This document shows, in pieces, positions 42,102-51,257 of a stretch of 64,000 nucleotides of DNA. The DNA lies in contig NZ_FXZM01000009.1 of the NCBI RefSeq assembly GCF_900169175.1, positions 62,001 to 126,000 on the forward strand, given 5' to 3'. Under the pieces are notes generated by a model. That model was not told where the DNA came from. It made no database searches and saw only the letters and a program-made list of their open reading frames with translations. Every line of letters begins with the position of its first letter. Positions within the stretch are counted from its first letter, which is position 1. The stretch comes from Brevibacterium jeotgali. Its GTDB lineage: Bacteria > Actinomycetota > Actinomycetes > Actinomycetales > Brevibacteriaceae. Made by a program: the position numbers and the translations under genes.

Positions 42102-44069
42102 ATGCCGCAGAACGTCGCAGAGAAGCTCATCCACTCGCACCTCATCGAGGGAACGCCGGAGCCCGGACATGAGATCGGGCTGGCGATCGATCAGACCCTC
42201 ACCCAGGATGCCACCGGCACCATGGTGATGCTCGAACTCGAGGCACTGGGACTCGACCGCATCCGCACGGAGCTCTCCGTGCAGTACGTCGACCACAACC
42301 TGCTGCAGACGGACGAGAAGAACCCCGAGGACCACATGTTCCTCCAGTCCGCGGCCCAGCGCTACGGGCTGTGGTTCTCCCGCGCCGGCAACGGGGTGTC
42401 CCACCCGGTCCACCAGGCCCGCTTCGGCAGGCCCGGAGCCACGATGATCGGCTCCGATTCCCACACGTGCGCGGCCGGCGCACTGGGCATGCTGGCGATG
42501 GGAGTGGGCGGGCTGGAGATCGCCATGGTCATGGCCGGCGATCCGCTCTACGTCGCCATGCCCGAAGTGTGGGGCGTCGAACTGACCGGAACCCTCCCGG
42601 ACTGGGTGTCCGCCAAGGACGTCATCCTCGAGATGCTGCGCCGCCACGGGGTCAACGGCGGCGCGGGCCGGATCATCGAGTACCACGGTGAGGGGCTGCA
42701 GCAGCTTTCGGCGATGGACCGCCACGTGATCGCGAACATGGGCGCCGAACTGGGTGCCACGACCAGCGTCTTCCCCGCCGATCGCGCTGCTCGTGACTTC
42801 CTCACGGCCGTGGGGCGGGGTCACGAGTACACGAAGGTGGTCGCGGATCCCGGTGCCGCGTACGACGTGCAGGAGCACATCGACCTCTCCACCCTCGAAC
42901 CGCTCATCGCGAAGCCGTCGTCGCCGGGGAACGTCGTCCCGGTGCGTGAGGCCGCCGGCGAAGAGGTCTTCCAGGTGGTCGTCGGATCATCCGCGAACCC
43001 CGGCCTGCGCGACTTCGCGGTCGTCGCTGAGATCCTGCGCGGTCGCCAGCCGCACGATCGGGTATCCCTGGACATCAATCCGTCCTCGCGTGAGATCCTC
43101 GAGGACCTCACGAAGGGCGGGTGGACGTTCGATCTCATCCGCTCCGGCGCTCGCATCCACCAGTCCGGGTGCATGGGATGCATCGGGATGGGCCAGGCAC
43201 CCGCTGTCGGGCGCAACAGCCTCCGCACGATGCCGCGCAACTTCCCCGGGCGTTCGGGCACCGACGAGGACTCCGTCTGGCTGTGTTCCCCGGAGACGGC
43301 CGCGGCCGCAGCGCTCACCGGGACGATCACCGATCCGCGCGACCTCGACATGCGCTGCCCGCGGCCCAGGCTTCCGGACACGTACAGCGTCAACACGCGC
43401 ATGCTCCTGCCACCGCTGGGCGAGCGCGAAGCGCGGGACGTCGAGCTGGTCAAGGGCGAGAACGTGAAGTCCCTGCCCGAATTCGACCCGCTGCCCGATG
43501 ACATGGAGCTGCCGGTCATGCTCACGGTCGGCGACAACGTCTCGACCGACGAGATCATGCCCGCGGGCTCACGCGTCCTCCCCTTCCGCAGCAACATCCC
43601 CCGGATGGCGGACTTCGTCTACCTCCAGGTCGACGACACCTACCCCACCCGCGCCGCGGAGTCCCACGGCGGCCACGCGATCGTCGGCGGCGACAACTAC
43701 GGTCAGGGGTCTTCGCGCGAGCATGCGGTCATCGCGCCGCGCTACCTGGGGCTGCGGGTGGTGGTCGCGAAGTCCTTCGCCCGCATCCACTGGCAGAACC
43801 TCGCGAACTTCGGAGTGCTCCCCCTCGAATTCGAGGACCCGGCGGACGCGGACCGGATCTCGCAGGACGACGTGCTGCGCTTCACCGGACTGCGCGCAGT
43901 CCTGGAATCGTCCGTGCGGGTGCCCGCCCAGCTGAACGGCGAGGAGATCGCGCTCACGCATCGTCTCTCCGAGAGGCAGGTGTCCATGGTGCTCGCCGGC
44001 GGCCGCATCGCGCACCGTGCCGGCGAGGACCCGACGATCGAGGCGAAGCCCTCTCCTCCCGAAGGATGA
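42102..44069 (+). CDS. acn: Aconitate hydratase, Aquifex-type (single chain, 655 residues)
   Basis: A 655-residue iron-sulfur hydro-lyase much shorter than the usual 900-residue aconitase A. It corresponds to the putative aconitase type of TIGR01342 (Aquifex-type). Two cluster cysteines are in GCMGCIGMGQAP near residue 357, and a third is in DSHTCAAGALGML near 123. The substrate-binding GDNYGQGSSREHAVIAPRYLG and RIHWQNLANFGVLPLEF lie in the swivel domain (about 480-600). It isomerises citrate to isocitrate in the TCA cycle; activity on homoaconitate or isopropylmalate cannot be excluded because the size is close to those enzymes. A strong GGAGAGG site precedes the ATG. It converges on the VWA gene with a shared hairpin. 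Confidence 0.88.
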   Translation: MPQNVAEKLIHSHLIEGTPEPGHEIGLAIDQTLTQDATGTMVMLELEALGLDRIRTELSVQYVDHNLLQTDEKNPEDHMFLQSAAQRYGLWFSRAGNGVSHPVHQARFGRPGATMIGSDSHTCAAGALGMLAMGVGGLEIAMVMAGDPLYVAMPEVWGVELTGTLPDWVSAKDVILEMLRRHGVNGGAGRIIEYHGEGLQQLSAMDRHVIANMGAELGATTSVFPADRAARDFLTAVGRGHEYTKVVADPGAAYDVQEHIDLSTLEPLIAKPSSPGNVVPVREAAGEEVFQVVVGSSANPGLRDFAVVAEILRGRQPHDRVSLDINPSSREILEDLTKGGWTFDLIRSGARIHQSGCMGCIGMGQAPAVGRNSLRTMPRNFPGRSGTDEDSVWLCSPETAAAAALTGTITDPRDLDMRCPRPRLPDTYSVNTRMLLPPLGEREARDVELVKGENVKSLPEFDPLPDDMELPVMLTVGDNVSTDEIMPAGSRVLPFRSNIPRMADFVYLQVDDTYPTRAAESHGGHAIVGGDNYGQGSSREHAVIAPRYLGLRVVVAKSFARIHWQNLANFGVLPLEFEDPADADRISQDDVLRFTGLRAVLESSVRVPAQLNGEEIALTHRLSERQVSMVLAGGRIAHRAGEDPTIEAKPSPPEG

Positions 44070-44074
44070 CCCGC

Positions 44075-44110
44075 GTTCATGCGCTCCCGCGCCTGCGCGA
44101 GCGCATGAAC
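44075..44110. terminator. Convergent hairpin overlapping the VWA gene 3' end
   Basis: GTTCATGCGCTC (44075-44086) and GAGCGCATGAAC (44099-44110) are a perfect 12-base inverted repeat with a 12-base loop. It begins 5 bases after the aconitase stop, and its left arm contains the VWA stop codon at 44077-44079. It can serve both genes. Confidence 0.7.
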
Positions 44111-46056
44111 TCCCCCACGACGGCGGAGCCCAGGTCATCCGCCGACGGCGCGACGACGGTGCCCCGCACCCGACGAGCCATCGCATCGACGAAGCGCGCG
44201 AGGCCCCGGTCGTCGCCGAGCCGGAAGAACGTCGTCTGCGCACCCTGCCGGCCCACGCGGTCCAACTGCTCGATCGTCCGGTGGATCGTCGCGGAATCGG
44301 GCGGGTAGGAGAAGACGCCCTCTCCGCTGGGTGTGAGGTACGCGGTCGGCTCCCCGTCCGTGACGATGAGCATGACCGGCTGCGCCGTGGGGTGCTTCCG
44401 GAAGAAGTCCTCTGCCAGCAGGAGGCCGTGGTGCAGGTTCGTGCCCGGGTCGTACTCCGCGGACAGACCCACGAGTGAGTCGAGGTCGGTCGTCCGGGCG
44501 ATCCTGCCGAACGTGATGAGGGTGAGGTCGTCACCGCGGAACCGTGTGCGCACCAGGTGGTGGAGGGCGAGCGCGGTGCGCTTCATCGGGAGCCACCACC
44601 CGTCCATCGCCATGGAGAACGACACGTCGACCAGCAGCACGACGGCTGCGCGCGTGCGCGCCTCCGTCTCCTGCACCTCGACGTCGTCGACACTGATCCG
44701 CACTCCGCGGGCCGGGTCCCCGCCGTCGGCGGCCGTCCGCACGATCGCGTTGCCGACGGTGCGGGCGACATCCCAGGGCTCCGTGTCTCCGAACTCCCAT
44801 TCCCGCGTGGAGCCGGTCTGCTCCCCCGCGATCCCGGTCAGGCGCGCATCACGCTGGCCCGACCGGCCGGACAGCCGCGTCGCCGCATCGCGCAGCAGCG
44901 TCTTGCCCAGGCGCTTCAGCGCTGCCGGCGACAGCCGCAGATCGCCGTCGGCACTGCGCCGCAGGTAGTCCGACTCCTGCATCCGCTCCTCGATCTCCTG
45001 CAGCTTCCGCACATCGACGGACGCGTCGCCTCCCAGCTGGCGCTCCAGCGCGTCGACGTCGACGTCCGACAGTGAGGAGCCGGGGTACGACTGACTCAGC
45101 TGGTGGGCGAGGCGGTCCAGCTCCGCGAGGTCCTCGAGTGCGCGGGCTCCCTCACCCAGCCCCAGGCCCTCGTCGCCTGCGAACTCCTCCGCGCCGGTCC
45201 AGTCGAGGTCGGGGCGCAGTGAGCGCAGTCCCGCATCCACGCGGTCCAGCTGCTCCTGCAGGTCCGGTGAGCCGAATGCCTGCTGGGACAGCTGCGCGAT
45301 CTCCGCGCGCTGCTCCTCCGTCATGGATTCCAGCATCCGCGCGGCCGCGGCGGAACGACGTGCCAGCATGTCGACGAGTTCGTCGAGGGTCGAGGGGCTC
45401 TCCGGGAGGAGGTCGCCGTGGGCGTCCATGAACCGCGCGAAGTCCTCCTCCGTGTCCTCGCCGCGCTCGCGCTTCTCCAGCAGGTCGCCCAGGTCGCGGA
45501 GCATGTCCGCGACACGGGCGCGGTCCTCGTCCGTCGCGTTCTCGAGCGCCTGCTTCATCCCCTGGAAGCGTGCGTCGAGCGCGTCGCGACCCAGCAGGTC
45601 CTCGATCTGCTCGAAGGACTGCTGCGCCTCGGCCGACTGCCAGTCGTAGCCGCGCAGCTCGGACACGGCGGCGGCGGGAGAATCCGGCAGGTTCTCGATC
45701 TGCATCTCCCGGAAGGTCCGGTCCGTGGGGTCCATCGTGATATCCCGCGCGAGCTGCCCCCTCTCCGCCAGCACCGCCTCGTCGAGCAGCTTCTTCACCT
45801 GGTCGATCGTCCCGCCCAGGCTGTGACGCTCCAGCAGTGAGCGGCGGACGCGCTGGACATCGCCGGCGAGGTCGTCGAGTCCGCGCGTGTCAGCGCCTCC
45901 TCGTCGCAGGTACTCCCGCAGGGCCTGGTCCGGTCCGTAGCCGGCCATGACGTCGTCGGACATCGACGCCAGCGCCTCCGACAGGTCGACGGGCGGCGCA
46001 AGGGGGTCCGGACCGCCGGTGAAGCGGCCGTACCGAGCCCTCCGGTCCTCAGCCAT
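44077..46056 (-). CDS. von Willebrand factor A domain protein paired with a MoxR-like ATPase
   Basis: A 659-residue soluble protein. The first 440 residues are mainly helical and strongly charged (for instance EDLLGRDALDARFQGMKQALENA), probably a scaffold. A VWA domain covers about 465-640 with the MIDAS motif VDVSFSMAMDG near 474, a conserved Thr in the GTNLHHGLLLAE region and a further Asp in VTDGEPTAYL. Metal-ion-dependent adhesion is therefore intact. It overlaps the ATPase gene by 8 bases. Such MoxR/VWA pairs act as chaperones that insert metals or remodel complexes, by analogy with magnesium chelatase BchI/BchD and with CoxD/CoxE. The client is unknown, and no typical client gene lies beside it. 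Confidence 0.88.
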   Translation of the reverse strand: MAEDRRARYGRFTGGPDPLAPPVDLSEALASMSDDVMAGYGPDQALREYLRRGGADTRGLDDLAGDVQRVRRSLLERHSLGGTIDQVKKLLDEAVLAERGQLARDITMDPTDRTFREMQIENLPDSPAAAVSELRGYDWQSAEAQQSFEQIEDLLGRDALDARFQGMKQALENATDEDRARVADMLRDLGDLLEKRERGEDTEEDFARFMDAHGDLLPESPSTLDELVDMLARRSAAAARMLESMTEEQRAEIAQLSQQAFGSPDLQEQLDRVDAGLRSLRPDLDWTGAEEFAGDEGLGLGEGARALEDLAELDRLAHQLSQSYPGSSLSDVDVDALERQLGGDASVDVRKLQEIEERMQESDYLRRSADGDLRLSPAALKRLGKTLLRDAATRLSGRSGQRDARLTGIAGEQTGSTREWEFGDTEPWDVARTVGNAIVRTAADGGDPARGVRISVDDVEVQETEARTRAAVVLLVDVSFSMAMDGWWLPMKRTALALHHLVRTRFRGDDLTLITFGRIARTTDLDSLVGLSAEYDPGTNLHHGLLLAEDFFRKHPTAQPVMLIVTDGEPTAYLTPSGEGVFSYPPDSATIHRTIEQLDRVGRQGAQTTFFRLGDDRGLARFVDAMARRVRGTVVAPSADDLGSAVVGEFMRSRRRGSA

Positions 46057-47500
46057 AGACCGACTGCCCCTCCCCCGTCTCCTTCGACAGCTTCCGCGAC
46101 AGGTAGAGCCCTTCGAGCGCCAGCTCGATCGCCGCGGCGCGCTGCCCCGGCGTCGTCGCGTCGAGCCGTGTCGCGATGGTCTCGTAGAGCTGAGGCTCTG
46201 CGAGGTCCGGCAGCTCGTCGAGGACCTCCTCCGCGGTGACCCGCTCCCCCGTCATGAGGGTGAGGTCGCCGTCGAAGGCGGCGACGAGGGGCCTGAGGTC
46301 GACGCCGGCGAGCCGTTCGCGCGCTGTCTCGGCCGTGGCGATCCGGAGCCCGTAGTCGAGGATGTCCCGCTCCCGGCCCTCCTCGCCGGGTTCGAACTCC
46401 ACCTTGCCGCGCAGCACGTCGACCACGGTGCCGAGGTCGACGGGCCGGGCCACGGCCTCGGCCACAGCTCCCCTGACCCCGCGGACGGCGGCCCGGTGAC
46501 GCGCGGCTGCCGCGACGGTCTCTGCGGCGGCGATCGCGAACCGTGCGGACACCCCGGAGGACTGATCGATCGCGGGGGACTCCCGCAGTCCTCTGGCGAA
46601 CCGGGCGATGATCTCGAGGAGGTGGTCGGGCACCTGGGCGGCGAGGACGGCCTCCTGCCGGATGATGGCGACCTCACCGGCGAGGTCGGCCGGGTAGTGG
46701 GTGCGGATCTCCGCACCGAACCGGTCCTTGAGCGGTGTGATGATCCGGCCCCGGTTCGTGTAGTCCTCCGGGTTCGCTGAGGCGACGACGAGCACGTCCA
46801 GCGGCAGGCGCAGCACGTAGCCGCGGATCTGCACATCACGCTCCTCCATGACGGTCAGCAGCGCGACCTGGATGCGTTCGGCCAGGTCGGGCAGCTCGTT
46901 GATCGCGACGATGCCGCGGTGTGCGCGAGGCACCAGGCCGAAGTGGATCGTCTCCGGGTCGCCCAGGCTGCGGCCCTCGGCGACCTTCATCGGATCGACA
47001 TCACCGATCACGTCTGCGACGGAGGTGTCCGGTGTGGCGAGCTTCTCGACGAACCGCTCCGACCGGTGCCGCCACACGATGGGCAGGTCGTCGCCCTCCG
47101 CCGCGGCTCGGCTGCGGGCGGCCGACGTGATCGGCACGAACGGGTCCTCACAGAGGTCGGTGCCCGCGATCGCGGGCGACCACTCGTCGAGCAGGTGGGT
47201 CAGCGCGCGCAGGAGCCGGGACTTGCCCTGTCCCCGCTCGCCCAGGAGGACGATGTCGTGGCCCGCGATGAGTGCACGCTCCACCTGGGGCAGCACTGTG
47301 GCCCCGAACCCGTGGAGGCCCGGCCACGGGTCTTCACCGTCAGCGAGCTTCGCCAGCAGATTGGCCCGGATCTCCACGCGCAACGAGCGGGATCCGCAGC
47401 CGGCGGCGCGGAGCCCGCCCAGGGTGGTGATGTCAGGCGCGCCCGCGTCCGTACCGCGCTGCGTATCGAGGGGTGAGAAGACTTCATCGTGGGTGCTCAC
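46049..47500 (-). CDS. MoxR/ChlI-like AAA+ ATPase
   Basis: A 483-residue AAA+ protein. Walker A is LLGERGQGKSRLLRAL near residue 82, and Walker B is GIVAINELPDLAERIQVALL, with a sensor stretch VVASANPEDYTNRGRIITPLKDRFG. The insert after Walker B resembles the magnesium-chelatase I subunit clade. It energises conformational work on the VWA partner encoded next to it. The GTG at 47500 lies 6 bases after TAGCGT, so it appears leaderless. The C-terminal lid carries AAAIELALEGLYLSRKLSKE. The two genes are the only members of the operon that I can see. Confidence 0.88.
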   Translation of the reverse strand: MSTHDEVFSPLDTQRGTDAGAPDITTLGGLRAAGCGSRSLRVEIRANLLAKLADGEDPWPGLHGFGATVLPQVERALIAGHDIVLLGERGQGKSRLLRALTHLLDEWSPAIAGTDLCEDPFVPITSAARSRAAAEGDDLPIVWRHRSERFVEKLATPDTSVADVIGDVDPMKVAEGRSLGDPETIHFGLVPRAHRGIVAINELPDLAERIQVALLTVMEERDVQIRGYVLRLPLDVLVVASANPEDYTNRGRIITPLKDRFGAEIRTHYPADLAGEVAIIRQEAVLAAQVPDHLLEIIARFARGLRESPAIDQSSGVSARFAIAAAETVAAAARHRAAVRGVRGAVAEAVARPVDLGTVVDVLRGKVEFEPGEEGRERDILDYGLRIATAETARERLAGVDLRPLVAAFDGDLTLMTGERVTAEEVLDELPDLAEPQLYETIATRLDATTPGQRAAAIELALEGLYLSRKLSKETGEGQSVYG

Positions 47501-47506
47501 CCTTCC

Positions 47507-47512
47507 ACGCTA
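47507..47512 (-). promoter_or_regulatory. -10 box of a leaderless promoter for the MoxR-VWA operon
   Basis: TAGCGT on the minus strand, 6 bases before the GTG at 47500. Confidence 0.55.
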
Positions 47513-47572
47513 GACCGGTTCTGCGCGGGGGTCGAGGGGTGACCGCCCGAACGCGGCGGACTCCCGCCCGCC

Positions 47573-49111
47573 CTACTCCGCCTGCTCGAGGATCTCACTC
47601 CGGATCTCGCGCTTGCGGATCTTGCCCGCCGCGTCGCGCAGCGGTCGTGTCGTGCCGACGATGCGGCGCGGTCTCTTCACCTTCGACAGATGCTCCGTGA
47701 GGAACCGGTCGAAATCGCCGGGGACCTCGCCATCGGCGGTCTCGATGATGAGTGCGGGCACGGAGCCCAGGTCCTCATCCGGGGTCCCCACGCAGCAGGA
47801 GGCGAGGACCTCGGGGTGCATGTCACTCACCGCCTCCACTTCCGCCGGGTAGACGTTCACACCTCCCACCAGCAGCATGTCCGACCGCCGGTCCGTGAGG
47901 TAGAGATAGCCGTCCTCGTCCAGCCGTCCGATGTCGCCCACCGTCTCCCACTGGCCCTCTGCCGCTTCGGCCTCTGCTCCGAGGTAGAAGTACGAGGGCG
48001 GCTCACCGGCGCCTCTCCGCAGCCAGACCTCGCCGGTCTCCCCGACCGGCAGCGGGCGGCCCTCGTCGTCGCGGATGCTCACCTCCCCCACCTTGGGCGT
48101 GCCGACGGAGCCCGGGTGGTCGAGCCATTCCGCGCCTGTGAGGGCAGTCGCCGCCTGCCCCTCGGTGGGCCCGTACAGCTCGTAGACCACGTCTGCCCCC
48201 AGCCACTCGATCCACGCGCGCTTGAGCCACTGCGGGCATGGGGCCGCGACGTGGAAGAAGGTCTCGACGGATGACAGGTCATAGCCGAACTTCACGTCGT
48301 CGGGCAGCCTCCAGATGCGCTGCATCATCGCCGGCACCGCATAGACCCAGGTGGCACGGTGGGTCTCGATCTTCTCCAGCGTCGCCTCCGGGTCGAAGCG
48401 CTCCATCAGCACTGTCGTGTTCCCCAGCGTGAGGGCGGCCAGCGCGCTGCTGAACGCGGCGTTGTGATAGACCGCCGCAGTGACGAGGCAGACGCCCTTC
48501 TCCGGCACACCCATCACTCTGCCGGACAGCGCGATCGCCGCCGGATCCCCGGCTGCACCGGAGACGATGAGCTTCGGCCTGCCCGTGCTGCCGCCGGACG
48601 TCGGTGACTTGAGCTGGGGCGAGACCACGGCCGGCAGCGGCTCTGCGGAGAACCCGTCAGCCGCGCTCAGATCCGTGACCCGGGGCACTGACAGGGACCG
48701 TTCGGTCGTGTCGAGGGCCAGTGCGGGACGCCCCACCTCGATGATCGCGTCGAGCTCACTCTGCACGAGCCTGTCGGAGACCGGCATGGGAACGGCGCCA
48801 ATCTTCCACGCCGCGATCGCCGCGCTCATCATGAGTGAGCCGATCGGCGAGGACATGAGGACGAAGTCCCCGAACCCCACCCCACGCTCCCGGAAGAGTC
48901 GAGCGAGCTGGTTCGTCCGGGTCTCCAGCTCTGCGAAGGTGACGGAACCAGCCGCGTCGACGAGCGCCACGACCTCACCGCGCGAGGCGGCGAGAGTCTC
49001 GAACTGCTCCTGGAAGGTTGCGCGGAGGTCCACGTCGAGCAGCGGATCGTCCGCCGCCTGCGAAGACTGCTGCGACCGCGTGGTTTCCTGCGCGGCGGAT
49101 TGCGATGTCAC
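47573..49111 (-). CDS. AMP-binding acyl-CoA ligase (class I adenylate-forming)
   Basis: A 512-residue adenylating enzyme. The P-loop SGGSTGRPKLIVSGAAG is near residue 170. YELYGPTEGQA and the A7-like VGDIGRLDEDGYLYLTDRRSDML follow, and the catalytic lysine is in AAGKIRKREI near the C-terminus. It activates a carboxylic acid with ATP and transfers it to CoA. The motif SGGSTGRPK and size resemble the bile-acid/steroid-type CoA ligase branch, but I would not name a substrate. The GTG start at 49111 has a distant AGAGGGG site. It stands alone, with the MoxR operon starting about 70 bases downstream of its stop and a divergent solute-binding protein gene upstream. Confidence 0.87.
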   Translation of the reverse strand: MTSQSAAQETTRSQQSSQAADDPLLDVDLRATFQEQFETLAASRGEVVALVDAAGSVTFAELETRTNQLARLFRERGVGFGDFVLMSSPIGSLMMSAAIAAWKIGAVPMPVSDRLVQSELDAIIEVGRPALALDTTERSLSVPRVTDLSAADGFSAEPLPAVVSPQLKSPTSGGSTGRPKLIVSGAAGDPAAIALSGRVMGVPEKGVCLVTAAVYHNAAFSSALAALTLGNTTVLMERFDPEATLEKIETHRATWVYAVPAMMQRIWRLPDDVKFGYDLSSVETFFHVAAPCPQWLKRAWIEWLGADVVYELYGPTEGQAATALTGAEWLDHPGSVGTPKVGEVSIRDDEGRPLPVGETGEVWLRRGAGEPPSYFYLGAEAEAAEGQWETVGDIGRLDEDGYLYLTDRRSDMLLVGGVNVYPAEVEAVSDMHPEVLASCCVGTPDEDLGSVPALIIETADGEVPGDFDRFLTEHLSKVKRPRRIVGTTRPLRDAAGKIRKREIRSEILEQAE

Positions 49112-49215
49112 GGTATCGAGCCCCTCTTGCTCCGGCCGCCACAGCGTTCTCGTCGCGGCTCTGCTGACGCGCGTGCGTGCCTCTCACCTGCAGATTAGGG
49201 CGTGATGTCCCCGAT

Positions 49216-49245
49216 GGTCAATCCGGTCGGGCCCTTTGCTACACT
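49216..49245 (+). promoter_or_regulatory. Possible promoter of the TRAP solute-binding protein gene
   Basis: -35 GGTCAA (49216-49221), an 18-base spacer and -10 TACACT (49240-49245). A leader of about 65 bases ends with AAGGTGAACAC before the ATG at 49314. Confidence 0.45.
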
Positions 49246-49313
49246 CACAATTGAGGTTCGCTTCACTTTTCTGGCGGGCTTCGTCCTTTCCGCATTGATT
49301 CAAAGGTGAACAC

Positions 49314-50603
49314 ATGAGAAGGGCACTTCTGCCACCGTCCCCGCGGTCACGAGCCGTCACCGCCACCGCCGCCGTCGCGGCACTCAGCATGGCCCTCTCC
49401 GCGTGCGCCGGCAGCGCCGGCGCCGGAGGCTCTTCGGACGATGCCGGCGACGGCTATGCGTACGGAGCCGCACAGGAGGAGATCGACGCCGCCATCGCGG
49501 ACCTCGAACCTGTGACGATCAACTATCAGATCCCGGCGACGTCGATGGAGTCGCCGCAGGCGTCGCTGGGGACCGATTTCAAGGAGGCCGTCGAAGAGCG
49601 GTCCGGAGGGAAGATCACCGTCGATCTCGCCTGGAATCAGTCGATCGCCGCCTACGACGAGGTCCACGACGCCCTCGCCGACGGGCGCGTCGACATGGCC
49701 TTCACGCTTCCCTCGTACGATCCGGCACGCTTTCCCGCGTTCAACGCGCTCAACGACCTGCTGGGCGGCGATCCGTCCTCTCCCATGCTCGGTGAGATGA
49801 TCGTGAACACCGTTGCGGCAGACGTCGCCTGGAAGACACCGGAGATCCTTCAGGAGTACGAGGACAACGGGCTGACCCCCTTCGTGCCGGTGATGGCGTC
49901 GAGCAACTACTACTCGATCTGCACCGAACCCGCACCGGGTCTGGACGACTGGCAGGGCCTGCAGGTGCGCGTGGGATCACCCGCGGCGAACGACATGGTC
50001 GATCACGTGGGCGGCACCCCCGTGTCGATCGCCGGGGTCGAGGCCTACGAGGCCCTGCAGCGCGGAACCATCGACTGCACGCTCGCCGTTCTGTCCGACG
50101 TCGTCCAGGGCGGATTCTTCGAGGTCGCGCCCACTCTGGGATATCCGACGGAGACGAGCTTCCCCCGGGTCTCCGGCGCGATCCTCACCGGATCGGGCGT
50201 CGAGCAGCTTCCGCTGGCCTACCAGCAGATCCTCTTCGACGCGTTCGACCACTACTACCAGGGCAGCCTGGAGGCTGGGATCGGCAGCAAGGTCGATGCG
50301 ATCACGATCGCGGATGAGACGGGTGTCGACATCGAGGAGGCATCGTCCGACCTCCAGGACGAGGTCCGCTCGTTCGCAGAGCTCACGCGCGACGAGGTCG
50401 CGGAGTCCGGCATCATCGGCGACGACATCGTGGAGCGCCTCGACGCATCACGGGAGCACTGGACCTCGACGGTCGACGAGATGGGCTACGAGGAGACCGG
50501 CGGGTTCGCCGAATTCGACGAGTGGTACGACCAGGACACCGACTACACGCCTCTCGCCACCGCACTGCTCGAGGAGACGATGCTGGAGCACCGGCCCAGC
50601 TGA
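49314..50603 (+). CDS. TRAP-type (DctP family) solute-binding lipoprotein, orphan
   Basis: A 429-residue lipoprotein. The signal peptide ends in the lipobox LSAC (Cys31 in MALSACAGSAG). The mature part shows the DctP pattern, with ESPQASLGTDFKEAVEERSGGKITVDL, DALADGRVDMAFTLPSY, WQGLQVRVGSPAANDMVDHVGG with the conserved Arg that clamps carboxylates, and EAYEALQRGTIDC. TRAP transporters need DctQ and DctM membrane partners; none is in the window. The gene converges on an ABC amino-acid importer with no bases between the stop codons, so any functional link is by position only. The mature protein is rich in Asp and Glu, as secreted proteins here are. The substrate is likely an organic acid, by family. 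Confidence 0.83.
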   Translation: MRRALLPPSPRSRAVTATAAVAALSMALSACAGSAGAGGSSDDAGDGYAYGAAQEEIDAAIADLEPVTINYQIPATSMESPQASLGTDFKEAVEERSGGKITVDLAWNQSIAAYDEVHDALADGRVDMAFTLPSYDPARFPAFNALNDLLGGDPSSPMLGEMIVNTVAADVAWKTPEILQEYEDNGLTPFVPVMASSNYYSICTEPAPGLDDWQGLQVRVGSPAANDMVDHVGGTPVSIAGVEAYEALQRGTIDCTLAVLSDVVQGGFFEVAPTLGYPTETSFPRVSGAILTGSGVEQLPLAYQQILFDAFDHYYQGSLEAGIGSKVDAITIADETGVDIEEASSDLQDEVRSFAELTRDEVAESGIIGDDIVERLDASREHWTSTVDEMGYEETGGFAEFDEWYDQDTDYTPLATALLEETMLEHRPS

Positions 50604-51257
50604 TCAGAGGTGCCGGGCCAAGCGCTTCTCCACGAGCACGGACAGCCAGGTGGCGGGAATGGAGATGCTCGCGTAGATCGATCCTGCCAGCACGAAGAGC
50701 GTCATGTACTTGAAGCTCATCGTCGCGTTCGTGTACGCCTGGCTCATGAGCTCCGGCACAGCGACGGTGTAGGCCAGCGACGTCATCTGGAAGAGGATGA
50801 CGGCGAATCCCATGAGCGACGGCAGGGCGATCCGCCACCCCTGTGGGATCACGATGTAGCGCAGGGTGTCCCACCGCGTCATGCCCAGGGCCATGGACCC
50901 CTCGACCTCTCCCCGGGGGACGGCCGACAGGCCCCCGCGCAGGTACTCCGCGCAGTATGCGGCCGTCGTCCACGTGAGGGCGAGCGTCGCGGATGCGAGG
51001 GCAGAGAGGGTGAGACCTGCCGTCGGCAGTCCGAAGTACATGAACTGCAGCATGACGAGGGCCGGAGCACCGCGTCCGACCTCGACGAACGCGATCGACA
51101 CCCAGCGCACGGGCTTGTTCGCCGAACGGGTCCCGAAGGACAGCAGCGTCGCGAGCGGAAGCCCGAAGAGCAGCGACAGCCCGGTGAGTGCGAGGCTGAC
51201 ACGCAGCCCGCCCAGCAGCGCGGGCAGGAACTGCACGGCGTCGGTGAAGAAGGTCAT
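50604..51257 (-). CDS. Polar amino-acid ABC transporter, permease subunit
   Basis: A 217-residue permease with about five membrane segments and the His/Glu/Gln/Arg/Lys transporter pattern. The EAA loop is VPRGEVEGSMALGMTRWDTLRYIVIPQGWRIALP. It starts with TFFTDAVQFLPALLGGLRVSLALTG. The ATG overlaps the stop of the other permease (51254), so the pair is coupled. Its stop lies immediately beside the stop of the convergent TRAP binding-protein gene (TGATCA shared by the two stops). It works as a heterodimer with the neighbouring permease. Confidence 0.9.
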   Translation of the reverse strand: MTFFTDAVQFLPALLGGLRVSLALTGLSLLFGLPLATLLSFGTRSANKPVRWVSIAFVEVGRGAPALVMLQFMYFGLPTAGLTLSALASATLALTWTTAAYCAEYLRGGLSAVPRGEVEGSMALGMTRWDTLRYIVIPQGWRIALPSLMGFAVILFQMTSLAYTVAVPELMSQAYTNATMSFKYMTLFVLAGSIYASISIPATWLSVLVEKRLARHL

